Below are positions 34,737 to 47,084 of a stretch of 64,000 nucleotides of DNA, in pieces. The position numbers were made by a program, and so were the translations under genes. The stretch is from Celoporthe dispersa (taxonomy: Eukaryota > Ascomycota > Sordariomycetes > Diaporthales > Cryphonectriaceae): assembly GCA_016584495.1 (NCBI GenBank), contig WAID01000005.1:2492501-2556500 (forward strand), written 5' to 3'. Under the pieces are notes generated by a model. That model was not told the origin of the DNA and did no database searches. It saw nothing but the letters and a program-made list of their open reading frames with translations. Position 1 is the stretch's first letter. Every line of letters begins with the position of its first letter.

Positions 34737-36819
34737 ATGGCGTGCGAACCATCCTACGAAGACAAGAGGGATTTTGAGGAGGCCACCAAGGGCTTCGTAG
34801 CGGCACTGAAACCAGGGCTGATCACGACCAGTGAGGGCAAAAGGTGTGGGATATCGACGAGTACGCCTTTGTTGAGGATGAGTGCCCGCCGACGGCCAAT
34901 CCCAAGCTATGGAGGCAGGCCCAGCTCAACACGAAACAAGGGCTGTTCGAGGTGGCCCCAGGCATCTACCAGTGCCGCGCCCTAGATCTCTCCAACATCA
35001 CCTTTGTTGAGGGCAAGGAGGGCGTCCTGATCATCGATCCTCTCATCTCATGCGAGTGCGCTGCTGCCGCGCTGGGCCTCTACCAAACCCATCGTGGCAA
35101 GGGGGAGGCCTGTCACTGGCATGATCTACTCCCATTCCCACGGTGACCATTACATGGGAGCCCGAGGTGTTGTCCCCGAGGACACAAAGGTGCCGATCAT
35201 CGCGCCAGAAGGATTCATGGAAGCCATTGTGAGCGAGAGTGTCCTTGCCGGTCCCGCAATGCGTCGGCGTGGCGCGTTCATGTACGGGAATGCTCTCCCT
35301 CGCGGGCCCAAGGGCCAGATTGGTGTCGGTCTGGGGATGGGTTCCAGCACGGGCTCAACATCGCTCATTCCGCCCAATATCTTGATCCAGAAGACTGGGG
35401 AGGAGCATGTAATTGATGGCATCCGCATCGTCTTCCAGATGGTCCCAGGGACGGAAGCCCCGGCAGAGATCAACTTCTACTTTCCAGACTTCAAGGCACT
35501 GTGCGTGCCGGAAACGGCCACAAACTGTATGCACAACATTGTAAGTTGCTCTATGAACCTCACCGGCCCCTAACAAGTATATTGCAACCAGATGAGATGA
35601 TTTGCTAACAGTTCTGCTCCGCATCAAGGTAACTCTTCGAGGTGCTCAAGTCAGAGACGCCAAGGCATGGTCTACCTACCTCGACGAGGTGATCATGCTC
35701 TTCTGCGGTGATTGTGATGTGGTCTTTGGAAGCCACAACTGGCCGACGTGGGGAAACAAGGAGCTCATCACTCGGCTGTCTGAGCAGAGGGATATGTACG
35801 GATATCTCCACGACCAGACTGTCCGCATGATGAATCTTGGTATGTTCACAGTTATCCTCCAATTGCCTTCGCTCCCGTGATATGTCCGCGCTGACTCTGT
35901 TTCACAATATCAGGTATGACCGGAGTTGAGATCGCGGAGCGGATCCGCATGCCTCCGGCCATCTCAGCTGCCTGGCACTGTCAGGGATACTACGGATCAG
36001 TGAGCCATAATGTCAAGGTCAGTTAGGCCGATAGCGCGCTTAGGACGGCAGCTGCGCAGTCCGGTACCCTCTGTTATTAACGCACCTTTGTAGGGTATTT
36101 ACCAAAAGTACATGACCTGGTTTGATGGAAACCCGGCTCACCTCTGGCAGTACCCACCCGCTGAAGAGGGGCAGAGGTATGTGGAGTGCATGGGAGGAGT
36201 TGACGCCTTATGCGACAAGGCCGAGCAGTTCATTGCCCGGGGAGACAATCGCTTTGCCGCGACATTCGTTGCTCACGCCGTCGCCGCATATCCCGAGAAC
36301 CCCAGGTCCAAGGCTCTTCTGGCGACGGCCTATGAGAACCTGGGCTTTGGGGCAGAGAACGCTGTCTGGCGCAATTTCTACCTGACCGGTGCCCAGGTTC
36401 TCAGGACCGAAAAAGATACCGGCATGGTGGCCGGAGGCAAGAGCACGCTGGGCCCACAGCTCAGCATCGGGCAGTGGTTTGAGGTCTTGTCGGTACAGGT
36501 GGATGGCGAGAGGGCCTCGTGCAAGTCGTTCAATATCGAGTTCGAAGTCACCGATGTGGACGAGAGGTGGAGGTTGATTGTGAGCAACGGTGTCTTGACT
36601 CCCCGTCTTATACGCCCTCCGGTGGCATCTGAAGGTCACCAAGCCTCTGAGAGCCGGCCTGACCTGTTTATGTCTCTCACTCGCCTACAGCTTCTAGAAG
36701 TCTTGCGCGGTAGGGATGTAGAAGCTGCGAGGCAAGACGGGGATATTGCCGTCATGCGCGAGCTGTTGGACCTGACTTTAGTTCCGACAGACTCGGTTCG
36801 TGGGCCAGCTCAGCTTTGA
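34737..36819 (+). CDS. Alkyl/aryl-sulfatase-type metallo-beta-lactamase (SdsA1/Bds1-like), two frame breaks
   Basis: A binuclear-zinc sulfatase that would hydrolyse alkyl sulfates to alcohol and sulfate. Four exons (34737-35540, 35629-35839, 35914-36017, 36094-36819) give 614 residues after two one-base corrections. The metal motif is SHSHGDHYMGARGV (His133, His135, Asp137, His138). Further hallmarks are ETATNCMHNI|VTLRGAQVRDA, spliced correctly across intron 1, then GSHNWPTWGN and YLHDQTVRMMNLGMTG. A C-terminal dimerisation region and an SCP2-like domain follow. Frame breaks: one base is missing at the AAAAGG of 34839-34844 (needed to read VWDIDEYAF), and one extra G occurs in GGGGG 35101-35105 (needed to read RPVTGMIYSH). 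They compensate, so everything outside about 260 bp is in one frame. There is no obvious signal peptide. Yeast Bds1 is the best-known fungal relative. Confidence 0.92.
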
Positions 36820-38049
36820 TTAGATCATTAGAACTTTAGAGAAATAAAGTTTCCGAGAAGAAATGAACTTCCAAGGAAAAGAAGAAAGAAAAAAACCAAA
36901 CCAAAAAACCGATGTCCTGCTTTCATTTTGCTCAATGATATGATAACGGTCAACAGCGGAACCTAAGCTATAGATTGAAGGTTAACTGCTGTTCAAAGTA
37001 ATTATGTTTTGTTTAAAAGTGGACGCGTGGACTAGGGACGTTCCCAGCACTCTTCCAAGTACCCCCAACTCCACGAGATCTCTGTCTGGATGTTGGTTGG
37101 GTGTGGGGCGATTCGCCTGCAAGATGGAGCCGCGCGGCTGTGCCTTGAAAGGTTCGTCCTCCAGCTGCTTGCTCACTCTCCCGACCACGACCTGGCGGCC
37201 ACCAGTTGCTGGCGTCAAGGCCATGGCATGAAATTATAACAGGTGGCCTAAGACGTAGCTCAATATGCGTTCTAAGTGAATAGTTTTATCATTGGTCTTG
37301 CCTTTCTGCTTTCCGGAGATATGAATTCGGCTGAAGCAGCACATATTAGCCACAATTTCTCTCCTAAGATGACAGTTAAACAGTCGAAGCTCGGCTGATA
37401 ACTAATGATTGATTGAATTGCGTTAGGTCCAAGAGCACGGATGCCCTTTCGATTTCGGATTGAGTGACCTGATATGAGAAATACGTTATAAGGCCATCGC
37501 GCAAAATAGCTAGTCTTATGTCTGAGCGGCGGAATTTGTGCGCCTTGTAGCCACTAAGTATGATTGTTGCTCTGCTGCCAGCCGTGATCTACGCTCAGAG
37601 TCTCAACGTCATACTTATATAATTTATCAGATATCGATCGCGCCCCTGTTCGAGTAAGTTAACATGTGTCAAGTCTTTGCTTTGGGCGTCGAGGTCCAAT
37701 GTTCTACTAAGGATGAACACGTAATTCTAGAGATGGTCCACCAGCGGTAAGAAAAGAACGCCGGCGCCGAACTTCTTGATTTGAAGACAGGCGCGCAGCC
37801 GACCTTCCCAAAAGAGTAAAAAAGGTTGAGACTATACCGGCGGCGATGACTTAGATATAAAGGCTGAGATTCTTTTTTCTTCTCACCATCTTCCGAAGCT
37901 TTGGAGTGTGTCGAGTTCTACCGACATTCGGCCTTGCTTCTGCTCTTTTCATTTCTTTTCTTCTATCTCCTTCGCCCTCCTGAAAACTGGCCGTCCCGAC
38001 CACCTCAAGACTTGTCCCTGTTGGCATTATAATAATAATTAAGATCGAG
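36820..38049. other. Intergenic region upstream of the ABC transporter
   Basis: About 1.2 kb of AT-rich DNA. A TATAAAG element at 37856-37862 lies about 190 bp before the ABC transporter ATG and a CT-rich leader follows (37920-37985). No gene is supported. Confidence 0.5.
37856..37862 (+). promoter_or_regulatory. TATA-like box of the ABC transporter gene
   Basis: TATAAAG about 190 bp upstream of ATG 38050, followed by a pyrimidine-rich leader. Confidence 0.4.
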
Positions 38050-41000
38050 ATGGAGGATAGCCACTCCGAGAACACAGTGGTCACTGATGGCCATCAATGT
38101 CCAAACTCATCCTCAACGAGCGAGGAGAGGATTGCAGCCCGGTACGAGCGAGTCGGCCAGCTTGCAAGGACTTTCTCACGCAACAGCTCTGCAAATGCCA
38201 CGTCTGGGCCCAGCTCCGCAAACCCCTTCTTCATAAAGATTGCCTCTCTCGACCCCTCGTCACCCAAGTTTGACGCCAAGCGCTGGGCTACCGAGCTCTT
38301 ACATGCCTTCTCACAGGACCCGGAGAGGTATGTGCGCCATACTGTCGGGGTGTCGTACCGGAACCTTGGCGTCTACGGATTCGGCCGCTCGACAGACTAC
38401 CAGAAAGATGTGCTGAATGTGCTGATGCGAGCACCTCTGATGGCCCGTGACCTCTTCTCGAAACGAGAGACCAAGATCCAGATCTTGAAGGGGTTCGAAG
38501 GTCTGGTGAGACGTGGTGAAATGCTTTTGGTACTAGGTCGTCCAGGAAGGTTAGTGTTTGCGAGACTATTTCTCTCCCTTCTCTGTCTCTTTATTTTCTT
38601 CTTCTTTTTTTTCTTGTTCTCTTGATGTACCTTCAATTTGATCATCTCTGGCCTTATTCTCGGCTTCTTCCCGTATCCATAGTCGCTAATCATAAAGCGT
38701 ACAGTGGTGTATCGACATTGCTCAAGACCATTGCCGGCCAAACACACGGCCTGCATCTAGACGGAGGATCGAAATTCAACTACCAAGGGGTGCCATGGGA
38801 GCTCATGCATAAGCACTATCGGGGCGAGGTAATCTACCAAGCAGAGACAGACGTCCACTTCCCACAGCTTACAGTGGGCGAGACGCTACTTTTCTCAACC
38901 CTCTCCCGGGTCCCCAAAAACCGTCTTCCTGGCGTCTCGAGAAGAATGTATGCAGAACATCTCCGTGACGTCGTTATGGCCATGTTCGGAATCTACCACA
39001 CCATGGATACAAGGGTCGGTAACGACTTTGTGCGCGGCGTCAGTGGAGGCGAGAGGAAGCGTGTTAGCATTGCCGAGGTGGCCCTCAGCCAGAGTGGTCT
39101 CCAGTGTTGGGACAACAGCACTAGGGGCCTGGACTCGGCGACCGCCCTCGAATTTACCAAGGTTCTGCGTCTCTCTACAGAGCTTGGCGAGACAGCCGCG
39201 GTCGTAGCAATGTATCAGGCCTCGCAGCCTGCTTACGAAGTAAGTGGCCCCTCCGTATAATCACGTTCAGGACAGGGACTGCACTACGCCTGTAGAACAA
39301 TACCTGATTGACAACCATATCTAGGTCTTTGACAAAGTGACCGTCCTATATGAGGGCCGGCAGATCTACTTTGGGCACAAGGACGAGGCGAGAGCCTATT
39401 TCACCGACATGGGCTGGCACTGCCCAGACAGACAGACCACTGCTGACTTCCTCACCTCTTTGACCAACCCGGAAGAGCGCATTGCGAGAGTTGGTTTCGA
39501 GAACAAAGTTCCGAGGACGCCTGGCGAATTTGCAGAGGTATGGCAGGCGAGCGGCGCGAGAGCCAAGCTCCTGGCAGATATAGATGCCTTTGAGAAAGCC
39601 GCTCCTCTCCATGGGCAGGAGATTGACAGCATGAAAAAAGGCACGAAAGGCACAGCAGTCATCATTCATGTAAGCATAGAGCCTCTAGAGCTCTGTTCTC
39701 CCTCTCGGGACTCTTGATGCTAATGCATTGTAATCCAGGCGATTGAACTCACCATACACTATCTCTGTACCGATGCAGATTCAGCTCTGCATAAGCCGCG
39801 GATATCTACGGCTGCAGGGTGATAAAACTTTCTTCTTGGTTACCGTCCTGGGAATGCTCGCTATGTCGCTCATACTAGGAAGCGTCTTCTACAAGCTTGA
39901 CGACACTGCAGAATCCATGTCCAGGAGGTGTATCCTGCTATACTTTGCTATCCTGTTCAACGCCCTGATGAGCGCATTGGAGGTGAGCATATGATGTCCG
40001 ACGGAAAGGAGGACAGGATGCAAAAGACAAAATGATTTGAGAAAATATGCTGACTTCTTCTCTTTTGCCCCTTACCTTAGATCCTCACGCTCTATGTTCA
40101 ACGACCCATCGTCGAGAAGCACAGCCGGTACGCATTATATCACCCTTTCTCCGAGGCAATCGCGTCCATGCTGTGTGATATTCCAAGCAAGGTCCTCTCA
40201 ACGCTCGCCTTCAACATCCCAATGTACTTCATGGCACAGCTACGCCCTGGGGCCGGCCACTTCTTCACCTTCCTCCTCTTTGGATTCACCACCACCCTTG
40301 TCATGTCTATGATCTTCCGGACCATAGGCCAGACGTCCAGGACGATCCACCAGGCGCTAACCCCAGCGGCCATCTTCATAATCGCCCTCGTCATCTACAC
40401 GGGTTTTGTGCTGCCGACGCGTAACATGCAAGGCTGGTTGAGGTGGATTAACTACCTCGACCCAGTCGCTTACGCATATGAGGCCTTCGTCGCGAACGAG
40501 TTTAGCGGGCGAGACTTCCCATGCTCATCCTTTATCCCTGAGGGCCCTGGGTACCTCACGGCTACCGCTGCCCAGACAGCATGTTCGACTGCTGGCGCCT
40601 TGCCTGGACAGTCATTTGTCAATGGGGATACGTATATCAACAATGCATACGGCTACTACAAGTCTCATATCTGGAGGTAATCACCAATGCCTTTAACTAA
40701 AAACTGGATAAGCTTTCATATGTGGGCCTTATTGACGTGAGTGGCCTTGTCGCAGGAATTTTGGCATCCTGGTCGCCTATATCATATTCTTCATGGCAGC
40801 CTACATCTTGGCAGCCGAGTATGTATCCCTGGATGTTTCTAAAGGCGAGGTTCTAGTCTTTCGTCGTGGCCACAAAGCTACATCATCGTGGCCCTCAGAA
40901 AAGGTGGCACAAGGAGGCGATGAAGAGTCCAGGCCAGCTGCTACTACTACCCCGGCCGACCTGCAGAGACAGCTGTACGAGCACGAAACGATTAATACTG

Positions 41001-43518
41001 AGGAGAGCAGCCACGCGGCGCAGGTTCTTGAGAAGTCCCAGAATATATTTCATTGGAAGGATGTCTGCTATGATATAGAGACCAAAGGCAAGCACCGTCG
41101 CATCCTTGACCATGTCGATGGCTGGGTGAAGCCGGGTACTTTGACAGCTTTGATGGTAAGATTTCCTATCGCCCTTATACACAGAATTAGGATACTAATC
41201 GTATTAATTCTTTCTTTACTGTCCTGCAGGGTGCAACAGGCGCAGGAAAGACGACCCTTCTCGACGTGTTAGCTAACCGAGTCTCTGTCGGCGTCGTCAC
41301 CGGAGAGATTTCCGTGAATGGCCACCCGCGAGGCCGATCCTTTCAGCGCAAGACGGGCTATGTCCAGCAGCAGGACATCCACCTGGAGACCGCCACAGTC
41401 AGGGGAGGCACTACAGTTTAGTGCAGCTCTGCGGCAGCCTGCCTCGGTGTCCTTGGAGGACAAGTATGCCTATGTCGAGGACGCCATCAAGCTGCTGAAC
41501 ATGGAGCGCTATGCTGATGCTATCATCGGCGTTCCGGGAGAGGGTCAGTGAATCGTTTTATTTCATTCTTCATTTTATATGATCTTCTTGTCTCTACATT
41601 CTCTTCTATCTCTGTATGAGCCGGGATTGATTTAGGAAATGTGGAAGATGGTGGACGAGGGCAAAAGAAAAAAACAAGAAGAGGGAAGGGCCGCGCTAAT
41701 ATTCTATCTTTAAAATCAAAAGGGCTCAACGTCGAGCAGCGAAAACGCCTGACGATAGGGGTCGAGCTGGCTGCAAAGCCTGACCTCCTCCTCTTCCTCG
41801 ACGAGCCTACCTCGGGTCTCGACTCTCAGACGGCATGGTCGATAGCGACCCTGATCCGCAAGCTCTCAGACAGCGGCCAGGCCATCCTCTGCACCATCCA
41901 TCAACCATCAGCGTACGCCTGCCTCTCTGATCTTCCCGATACAATCTATCTCACTTCTCTCAACTACATACTGACACTGGTTTTTACTATGACTTTCAGC
42001 CTCCTCTTTCAACAATTTGATCGTCTCCTACTCCTCTCCCGTGGAGGCAGGACGGTTTACTTTGGCGACATTGGTCCCAACTCGGAAACTCTGATGGGTT
42101 ATTTTGTCAAACACGGCGGTGACCGCTGTGGGAGAAACGAGAATCCTGCCGAGTGGATGCTCAAGGTCATTGGGGCGGCGCCTGGTGCCCACACGGACAG
42201 GGACTGGCACGAGACCTGGAGGAGCAGTGAAGAATATGCCAAGGTACAGAGAGAGCTAATCTCGCTCCAGAGCCTGAGCGTGCCGGCGGCTCTGAACCCG
42301 GACCATAATCCTCAGACGGCTCCCAAGTATGCCGCACCCTTCCGCACACAGTTCTGGATGGTCCTCAGGAGAGTGTTTCAGCAGTACTGGAGGACGCCTT
42401 CGTACGTGTATTCCAAGCTGATCTTGTGCTGTGGAACTGTAAGTTTCCCCTGTCCCCTTCGTGACAGTTTGATATCTCCATAAACACAATGAACTGACCT
42501 GTCTCGCTAAAATTAGAGCCTCTTCATTGGCGTTTCCTTCTACAAAGCCCCAGTCTCGGAGCAAGGGCTCCAGGATCAAATGTTCTCTATCTTCATGCTC
42601 TCGGTCATATTCGCCTTCCTGGTGTACCAGACCATGCCTCATTTCATCAGCCAGCGCAACGTCTATGAAGTTCGGGAGCGTCAGTCCAAGACCTACTCCT
42701 GGCACATATTCATGCTCTCCAACATCCTTGTTGAGATCCCCTGGGCTACCATCGCAGCTGTACTCGTCTTCTTTCCATTCTACTACCTCGTCGGCATGTA
42801 CCGGAATGCCATACCTACTGATGCCGTCACTGAGCGTGGCGCCTTGTTCTTCCTCCTCGTATGGGCTTTTATGGTCTTCGAGTCGACCTTTGCGGACATG
42901 GTCATCGCTGGCATCTCAACGGCTGAGCTTGGCGCCACAGTTGCTCTCCTGCTCTTCGCCATGTCTTTAGTCCTCTGCGGGTGAGATATTCTTCTTCTTT
43001 GAACACTACACAAGAGTTGTCACCATCCCCAGCTAACCACGTCCCACAGAGTAATGGCCACCCCCAGCCAGCTCCCGGGATTCTGGCATTTCATGTACCG
43101 CGTCTCGCCCATGACATACTTTATCTCAGCGCTTCTCTCGACTGGAGTTGCAAACCAGGAGGTCGAGTGCTCCACGCTCGAGCTCTTGACCTTCAGCCCA
43201 CCGGGAGGGCAGACTTGCGGCCAGTATATGGCTACGTGGATTACCGAGGCTGGTGGCGCATTGGCAGACCCGAGTGCTACTCAGTCGTGTGAGTTCTGCT
43301 CCCTGTCTAGCACCAATACCTTTCTCGCTACTGTCAGCTCGTACTACAGTGAGCGGTGGCGGAACTTTGGCTTCATGTTTGTCTACATTGGGTTCAACGT
43401 GGTGGCAGCGCTGGCTCTATACTGGCTCGGCAGAGTGCCGAGGTCGGGCGGGCGCCCGCCTTTCCTCGAGGGGCTTGTGAGCAAGCTGACAACCTTGCGA
43501 GGCATCAAGAAATTCTAA
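38050..43518 (+). CDS. Full-size ABC transporter, PDR (ABCG) subfamily, two frame breaks
   Basis: A plasma-membrane multidrug exporter of 1,497 residues with the (NBD-TMD)2 order of fungal PDR pumps. Eleven exons run 38050-38549, 38705-39239, 39325-39669, 39739-39982, 40081-40676, 40756-41155, 41230-41543, 41723-41912, 42000-42438, 42517-42980, 43050-43518. NBD1 has Walker A GRPGSGVSTLLKT, formed across intron 1 (Val replaces the usual Cys), signature VSGGERKRVS and degenerate Walker B CWDNSTRGLDS. NBD2 has Walker A GATGAGKTTLLD, signature LNVEQRKRLT and Walker B LLFLDEPTSGLDS. Two one-base surpluses are needed to explain the frame: A6 at 39634-39639 (restores ARKAQQS before the conserved SPYTISVPMQ) and G4 at 41402-41405 (restores TVREALQFSA). 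With them removed every splice phase fits. Intron 8 (41913-41999) is stop-free and a multiple of three. Confidence 0.95.
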
Positions 43519-45418
43519 CCAGGCTTGCATCTCACTCATGCGTGGGTCAGCAAGCGAGAAGAAGATGCTTGACAAGTAATTGTTCTCGCAATTCTCTTTT
43601 CACTCGTTGTGCTTATTTGTTATTTTGCTTAAAGGTAACTGGGCTGCGGTCGTTGAAAACTCTTTAGATATTGCTTGCACTATGGCTATGTTGGAAACGG
43701 TGTTTGTACAGGGGATAAATTTGGCCCCTTTTCTCTTGCCGTCTCATAGTGAGCCTACTTCAAAAGTTGATATGTGTGGGTGAAATAAAATCCACGCACT
43801 ATGTTTTAACTCGTGAGGTTTGTTTACAAGAACAGTGTGCTGCAAATTTAAGAATTTTTTGTGCCGGTAACTCTGAATAAACACATCGTCCTGGTGATAT
43901 TTGGTACCTTGGAATCACTTGTATTATGCCCCTTGTTCGTTGATCACTGTTCGAGATCAGTGACAGTAAATATGATTGGCGTAGAACCAAATGAAACCCC
44001 TTATATGTAACCAATTTCCACTTGTCAAGGAACTTTTCGAAATCTCGGAGTCTTTAGCTCTAGTAGAGAAGTGAACAGGCCCAGCTCTCAGCATCGTTCA
44101 CATCTCCAATGCCATTAAACTTTGCTTGGCTAGGAATACGGGCAGGTGGGTGACTGACGCGAGATTCCCGCCGAAAAGTCGTCATTGACATACTTGGTAG
44201 TGTTGATGGTATCTGGCCCCGTTTCATTCTCGACCCACGACGTAAGGGCTGAAAGGGGTCTGAGATGATCGTGTCCGTGAGGATTCACTTAAGCAGTTAT
44301 ATTTGGCGGAGCCTCTGTACCAAGACTGGAAAAGTAGCTTAGACGTGACATCGTACGCCAGCCCCAGTCAGTGACAGATTCCGGGTTGCCGTAAGCCCAA
44401 GAGGTATCCGAGTGCTTAAGTAACTACCGCTGTGCCCAGTGTCCGTCGACATCACCGCGAAGCCGTAGCCAACTCGAGGACCATGCAATTTCGATTAGTA
44501 ATTTAGATCTCTAAGAAAACGAAAGAAGAAAGGAAGAAAAACAAAGATGCTCTGCGGGAAGCCCAACGAACCATGGCGATCTGGTTGATGATAGCTGCAT
44601 GTCTTCCATTTTTAACAGCACTGTAAGGCTAATTATTAGCACTCGTGTACTTCTCTTATCTGTCTCATGTAGATATCACTTATAGGAAACAGCCATTCCA
44701 CTCTTAAGCCAAGAACAAGCTCAAGCTGTAGTGGGTGCCGGCCTCGGAAATCTCATTCACCTGCACTGCGCCCAATGCGCACAGACCGGTCAGCGAGGTA
44801 GGCCACATCATCAGTAATAGTGAAAATTTCGTCCTTCTGTAAGAGCAGACTTAATCACCGCGGTGATGATATTTGCACCCACCAGAGACCGGAAGGGTGC
44901 TCGCGAACATGAGGGGCTGGAGTTGGACGCGGCTGGCGCCACGCCGAGAGAACGCGGCATACACAGGAACGGGATCCAAAGGATACCCTTATATGATGTG
45001 TGACGAGAATTGGTCAGAGAAGCTCATCGAGATGAGTAGTGAATACGATCTACGATGGTGGTAGCATTCAAGACCCATCTGTGAATTTATACAGACTATT
45101 ACTAACACCACCAGATCCTGTTCTATTTTCCGACATGTCTTCGCCGAATGCTACATAGTCTGTACTGTCTCCAGCCGAGTATAAGGTGGGACCAGTCCGT
45201 CTTGTTATCCATTACTTATCAAAATCCATCTTCTATTTTCAGAGAAGGCATAGCGATTCTCGCCAATTCCTCATTCCAAGGTCAGTTGAAAACAGTCCGT
45301 CTGGGCTGACAAGGGGACTATTTCTTAACGTGTAGTTTTTCAAGATTAAACCGTATGCCTAAATCTAATTTGCATTCAAGTACAAAAGTCTCTGCTTTTT
45401 TCAAATCTCACTACCTAC
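43519..45418. other. Intergenic region with possible gene relic
   Basis: About 1.9 kb between convergent genes. It starts with the 3' UTR of the ABC transporter and is mostly AT-rich. Codon-like traces on the minus strand at 44704-45027 are listed separately. Confidence 0.5.
44704..45027 (-). pseudogene. Possible gene relic, unrecognised
   Basis: Reading the minus strand there are protein-like stretches with G/C-ending codons, such as GYPLDPVPVYAAFSRRG, KDEIFTITDDVAYL and GAVQVNEISEAGTHYS, ending at TAA 44704-44706. They lie in different frames and are separated by a TAA stop near the proposed start (about 45027). A GT-like donor and a CTTACAG acceptor are visible between the first two, so part could be intron. 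I cannot join them into one frame without at least one shift, and I do not know the family. It may be a decayed gene, a small gene with sequence errors, or chance. Confidence 0.2.
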
Positions 45419-46313
45419 TCAAGGAATCACCTTGCCAGACTGAGCCGCTTTACCAGCAAGACTGTGTCCCTCGTTGTGGAGAAAGGTTTCGTTGAACCTG
45501 ATGTACTTCTCCGGCATCTGTACACATAATTACTTAGTTAGCTATAGTCAACAAATACGAGGAGGACGCGCTCACACTCGTAGTGGCTTTTACAGAAGCT
45601 CGATCCTCTAAGGCGCTGGCCCAATCTTTCCACCCCTCAACATCCTCCCGCTTGAAACCTCTGAAATCTCGAGCGATGAAGTCTCGAACCGCCCAAGGAG
45701 CAATGGTCAAGTCGACCAGACTAATCTGCTCGCCAAAGAAATATCTTCCCCGCCGTTTCTTACATATCTCAGTCAGGGCATCTTTGAAATCGGTTAGCGC
45801 TGTGGCCTGTCGTTCGGGCTCGTGTGGTTGCGCTTGGAGGAGTCGGAACCATGTAGGCACTACAGCCTTGTTGATGTAGTCGATCCATAATCTAGCCACA
45901 GCCTTGTCGTAAGGATCAGAAGGCAGTAAACTCGAGGACTCGGGAAACTTGTCCTCAAGAAATTCGTCGATAATGGTAGAATCGTGAAGGGGATTGTCTC
46001 CAGACTGTAAGCCAGGGGTCAAGCCCTTGGGACTGATTGCTGCAAGAGTATAGTCAATGAAACAAACCTTGAAGTCTAATTAAAAATGCAAGAGGATGAA
46101 CATACCTAGAAACGAGGCTTCTTTTAGGTACGGGTTGACTTCCTTGTATTGATACTTAACCCCTTTCTCTTCCAGAGCTGCCCATGTCCGCTGCGTGAAA
46201 GGGCAGAACCAGCCACCCCAGATGATGATCTCCGCAGGTGTTCGGTGTTCTGCCACAGTCTTCTCAGCATCCCCTGTCGCTACTGGATGATACTTGGGAA
46301 TCGAGCCGGTCAT
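45419..46313 (-). CDS. Glutathione S-transferase, omega-like
   Basis: A cytosolic thiol transferase of 256 residues from three exons (46313-46106, 46039-45576, 45517-45419). The N-terminal thioredoxin-fold domain has the Cys-type active site WGGWFCPFTQRTW, with Cys37 as the catalytic residue of omega-class GSTs (CPF/CPY) instead of Tyr or Ser. The cis-Pro region after the first intron reads ISPKGLTPGLQ, and the glutathione-binding DSTIIDEFLED follows. The C-terminal helical domain includes FFGEQISLVDLTIAPWAVRD, the GST N-capping box region. The last exon (MPEKYIRFNETFLHNEG) completes the C-terminal helix. Omega enzymes reduce mixed disulfides, dehydroascorbate and phenacyl adducts. Its neighbours (ABC exporter, dioxygenase) suggest detoxification. 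Confidence 0.93.
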
Positions 46314-47084
46314 GCTGTCTTCGGCGAGGGATGTGAAATAGAAATTTGAATGCCCAGAAGGAAGAACACGGAATTCATGTCAAAAACCCGTGACCATGAA
46401 TGTCGTCTTGACAAGTTTTATAAAGTCAACTCGTTTGTTACTTTCGATGATGATCCTCTTGGTGTTTGCGGCGATTCATCGCTTAGCCTCGGCGTTGATT
46501 CGGTGATGCATCAAGGGCGCATCATACTCCACAGTCATCCCGAGAGCAAAGCCCGAGGGCGTATAGACATTTCCACACTCATCTAATCAAAAATGCCCGA
46601 ACGGATCAGTCGAAGTTACCCTAAGACGCAGGACTGCAGGAAACACCAAGTGATAGATGTCTAGGGAAGGCAAGTCAAAACAGGATGTGCATCATTGAGA
46701 TATGTCGGCCCCATGTCGGTATGCAACAACTTGTTCGCGCCCTTTAGAATTTGGAATCCCATTCAGCCGATCACAACCTACTGCTTCGGGATCACCTCGG
46801 TATGGAATCAACCGGCAGAAACTTTGGAAATGATTGTCGTGAATGTTTTACTATGACATGCGAGTCTACTTCCCAAGTAATCAACGTCTTCGTGGCGTGT
46901 TCATAAGCTTGTGTCGCTAAGCATACTCAATATAAATATCAGCCCATTGACCCTTCAACCAGAAATTGAAAGAGCATCAGTACCGCTCAGAACAACACTC
47001 AAGTATCTACAACTTGTTTCCAAGTTTCATAAAGACTATACCGTTCAAACCTAAACCCAAGAAGTACCTTCTTCGTCAACCACT
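46314..47084. promoter_or_regulatory. Divergent intergenic region between GST and GFA genes
   Basis: About 770 bp shared by two divergent starts. A TATA-like element (46931-46938) serves the plus-strand gene. Nothing else is recognised; the short open frames are not supported. Confidence 0.5.
46931..46938 (+). promoter_or_regulatory. TATA-like box of the GFA-type gene
   Basis: TATAAATA about 154 bp upstream of ATG 47085. Confidence 0.45.

Noticed and set aside
39670..39779. Alternative longer PDR intron 3 that avoids a frameshift
   Set aside because: It would remove SPYTISVPMQ, a conserved segment of PDR pumps, and keep a poor GTKGTAVIIH tail; the A-run error explains both sides better.
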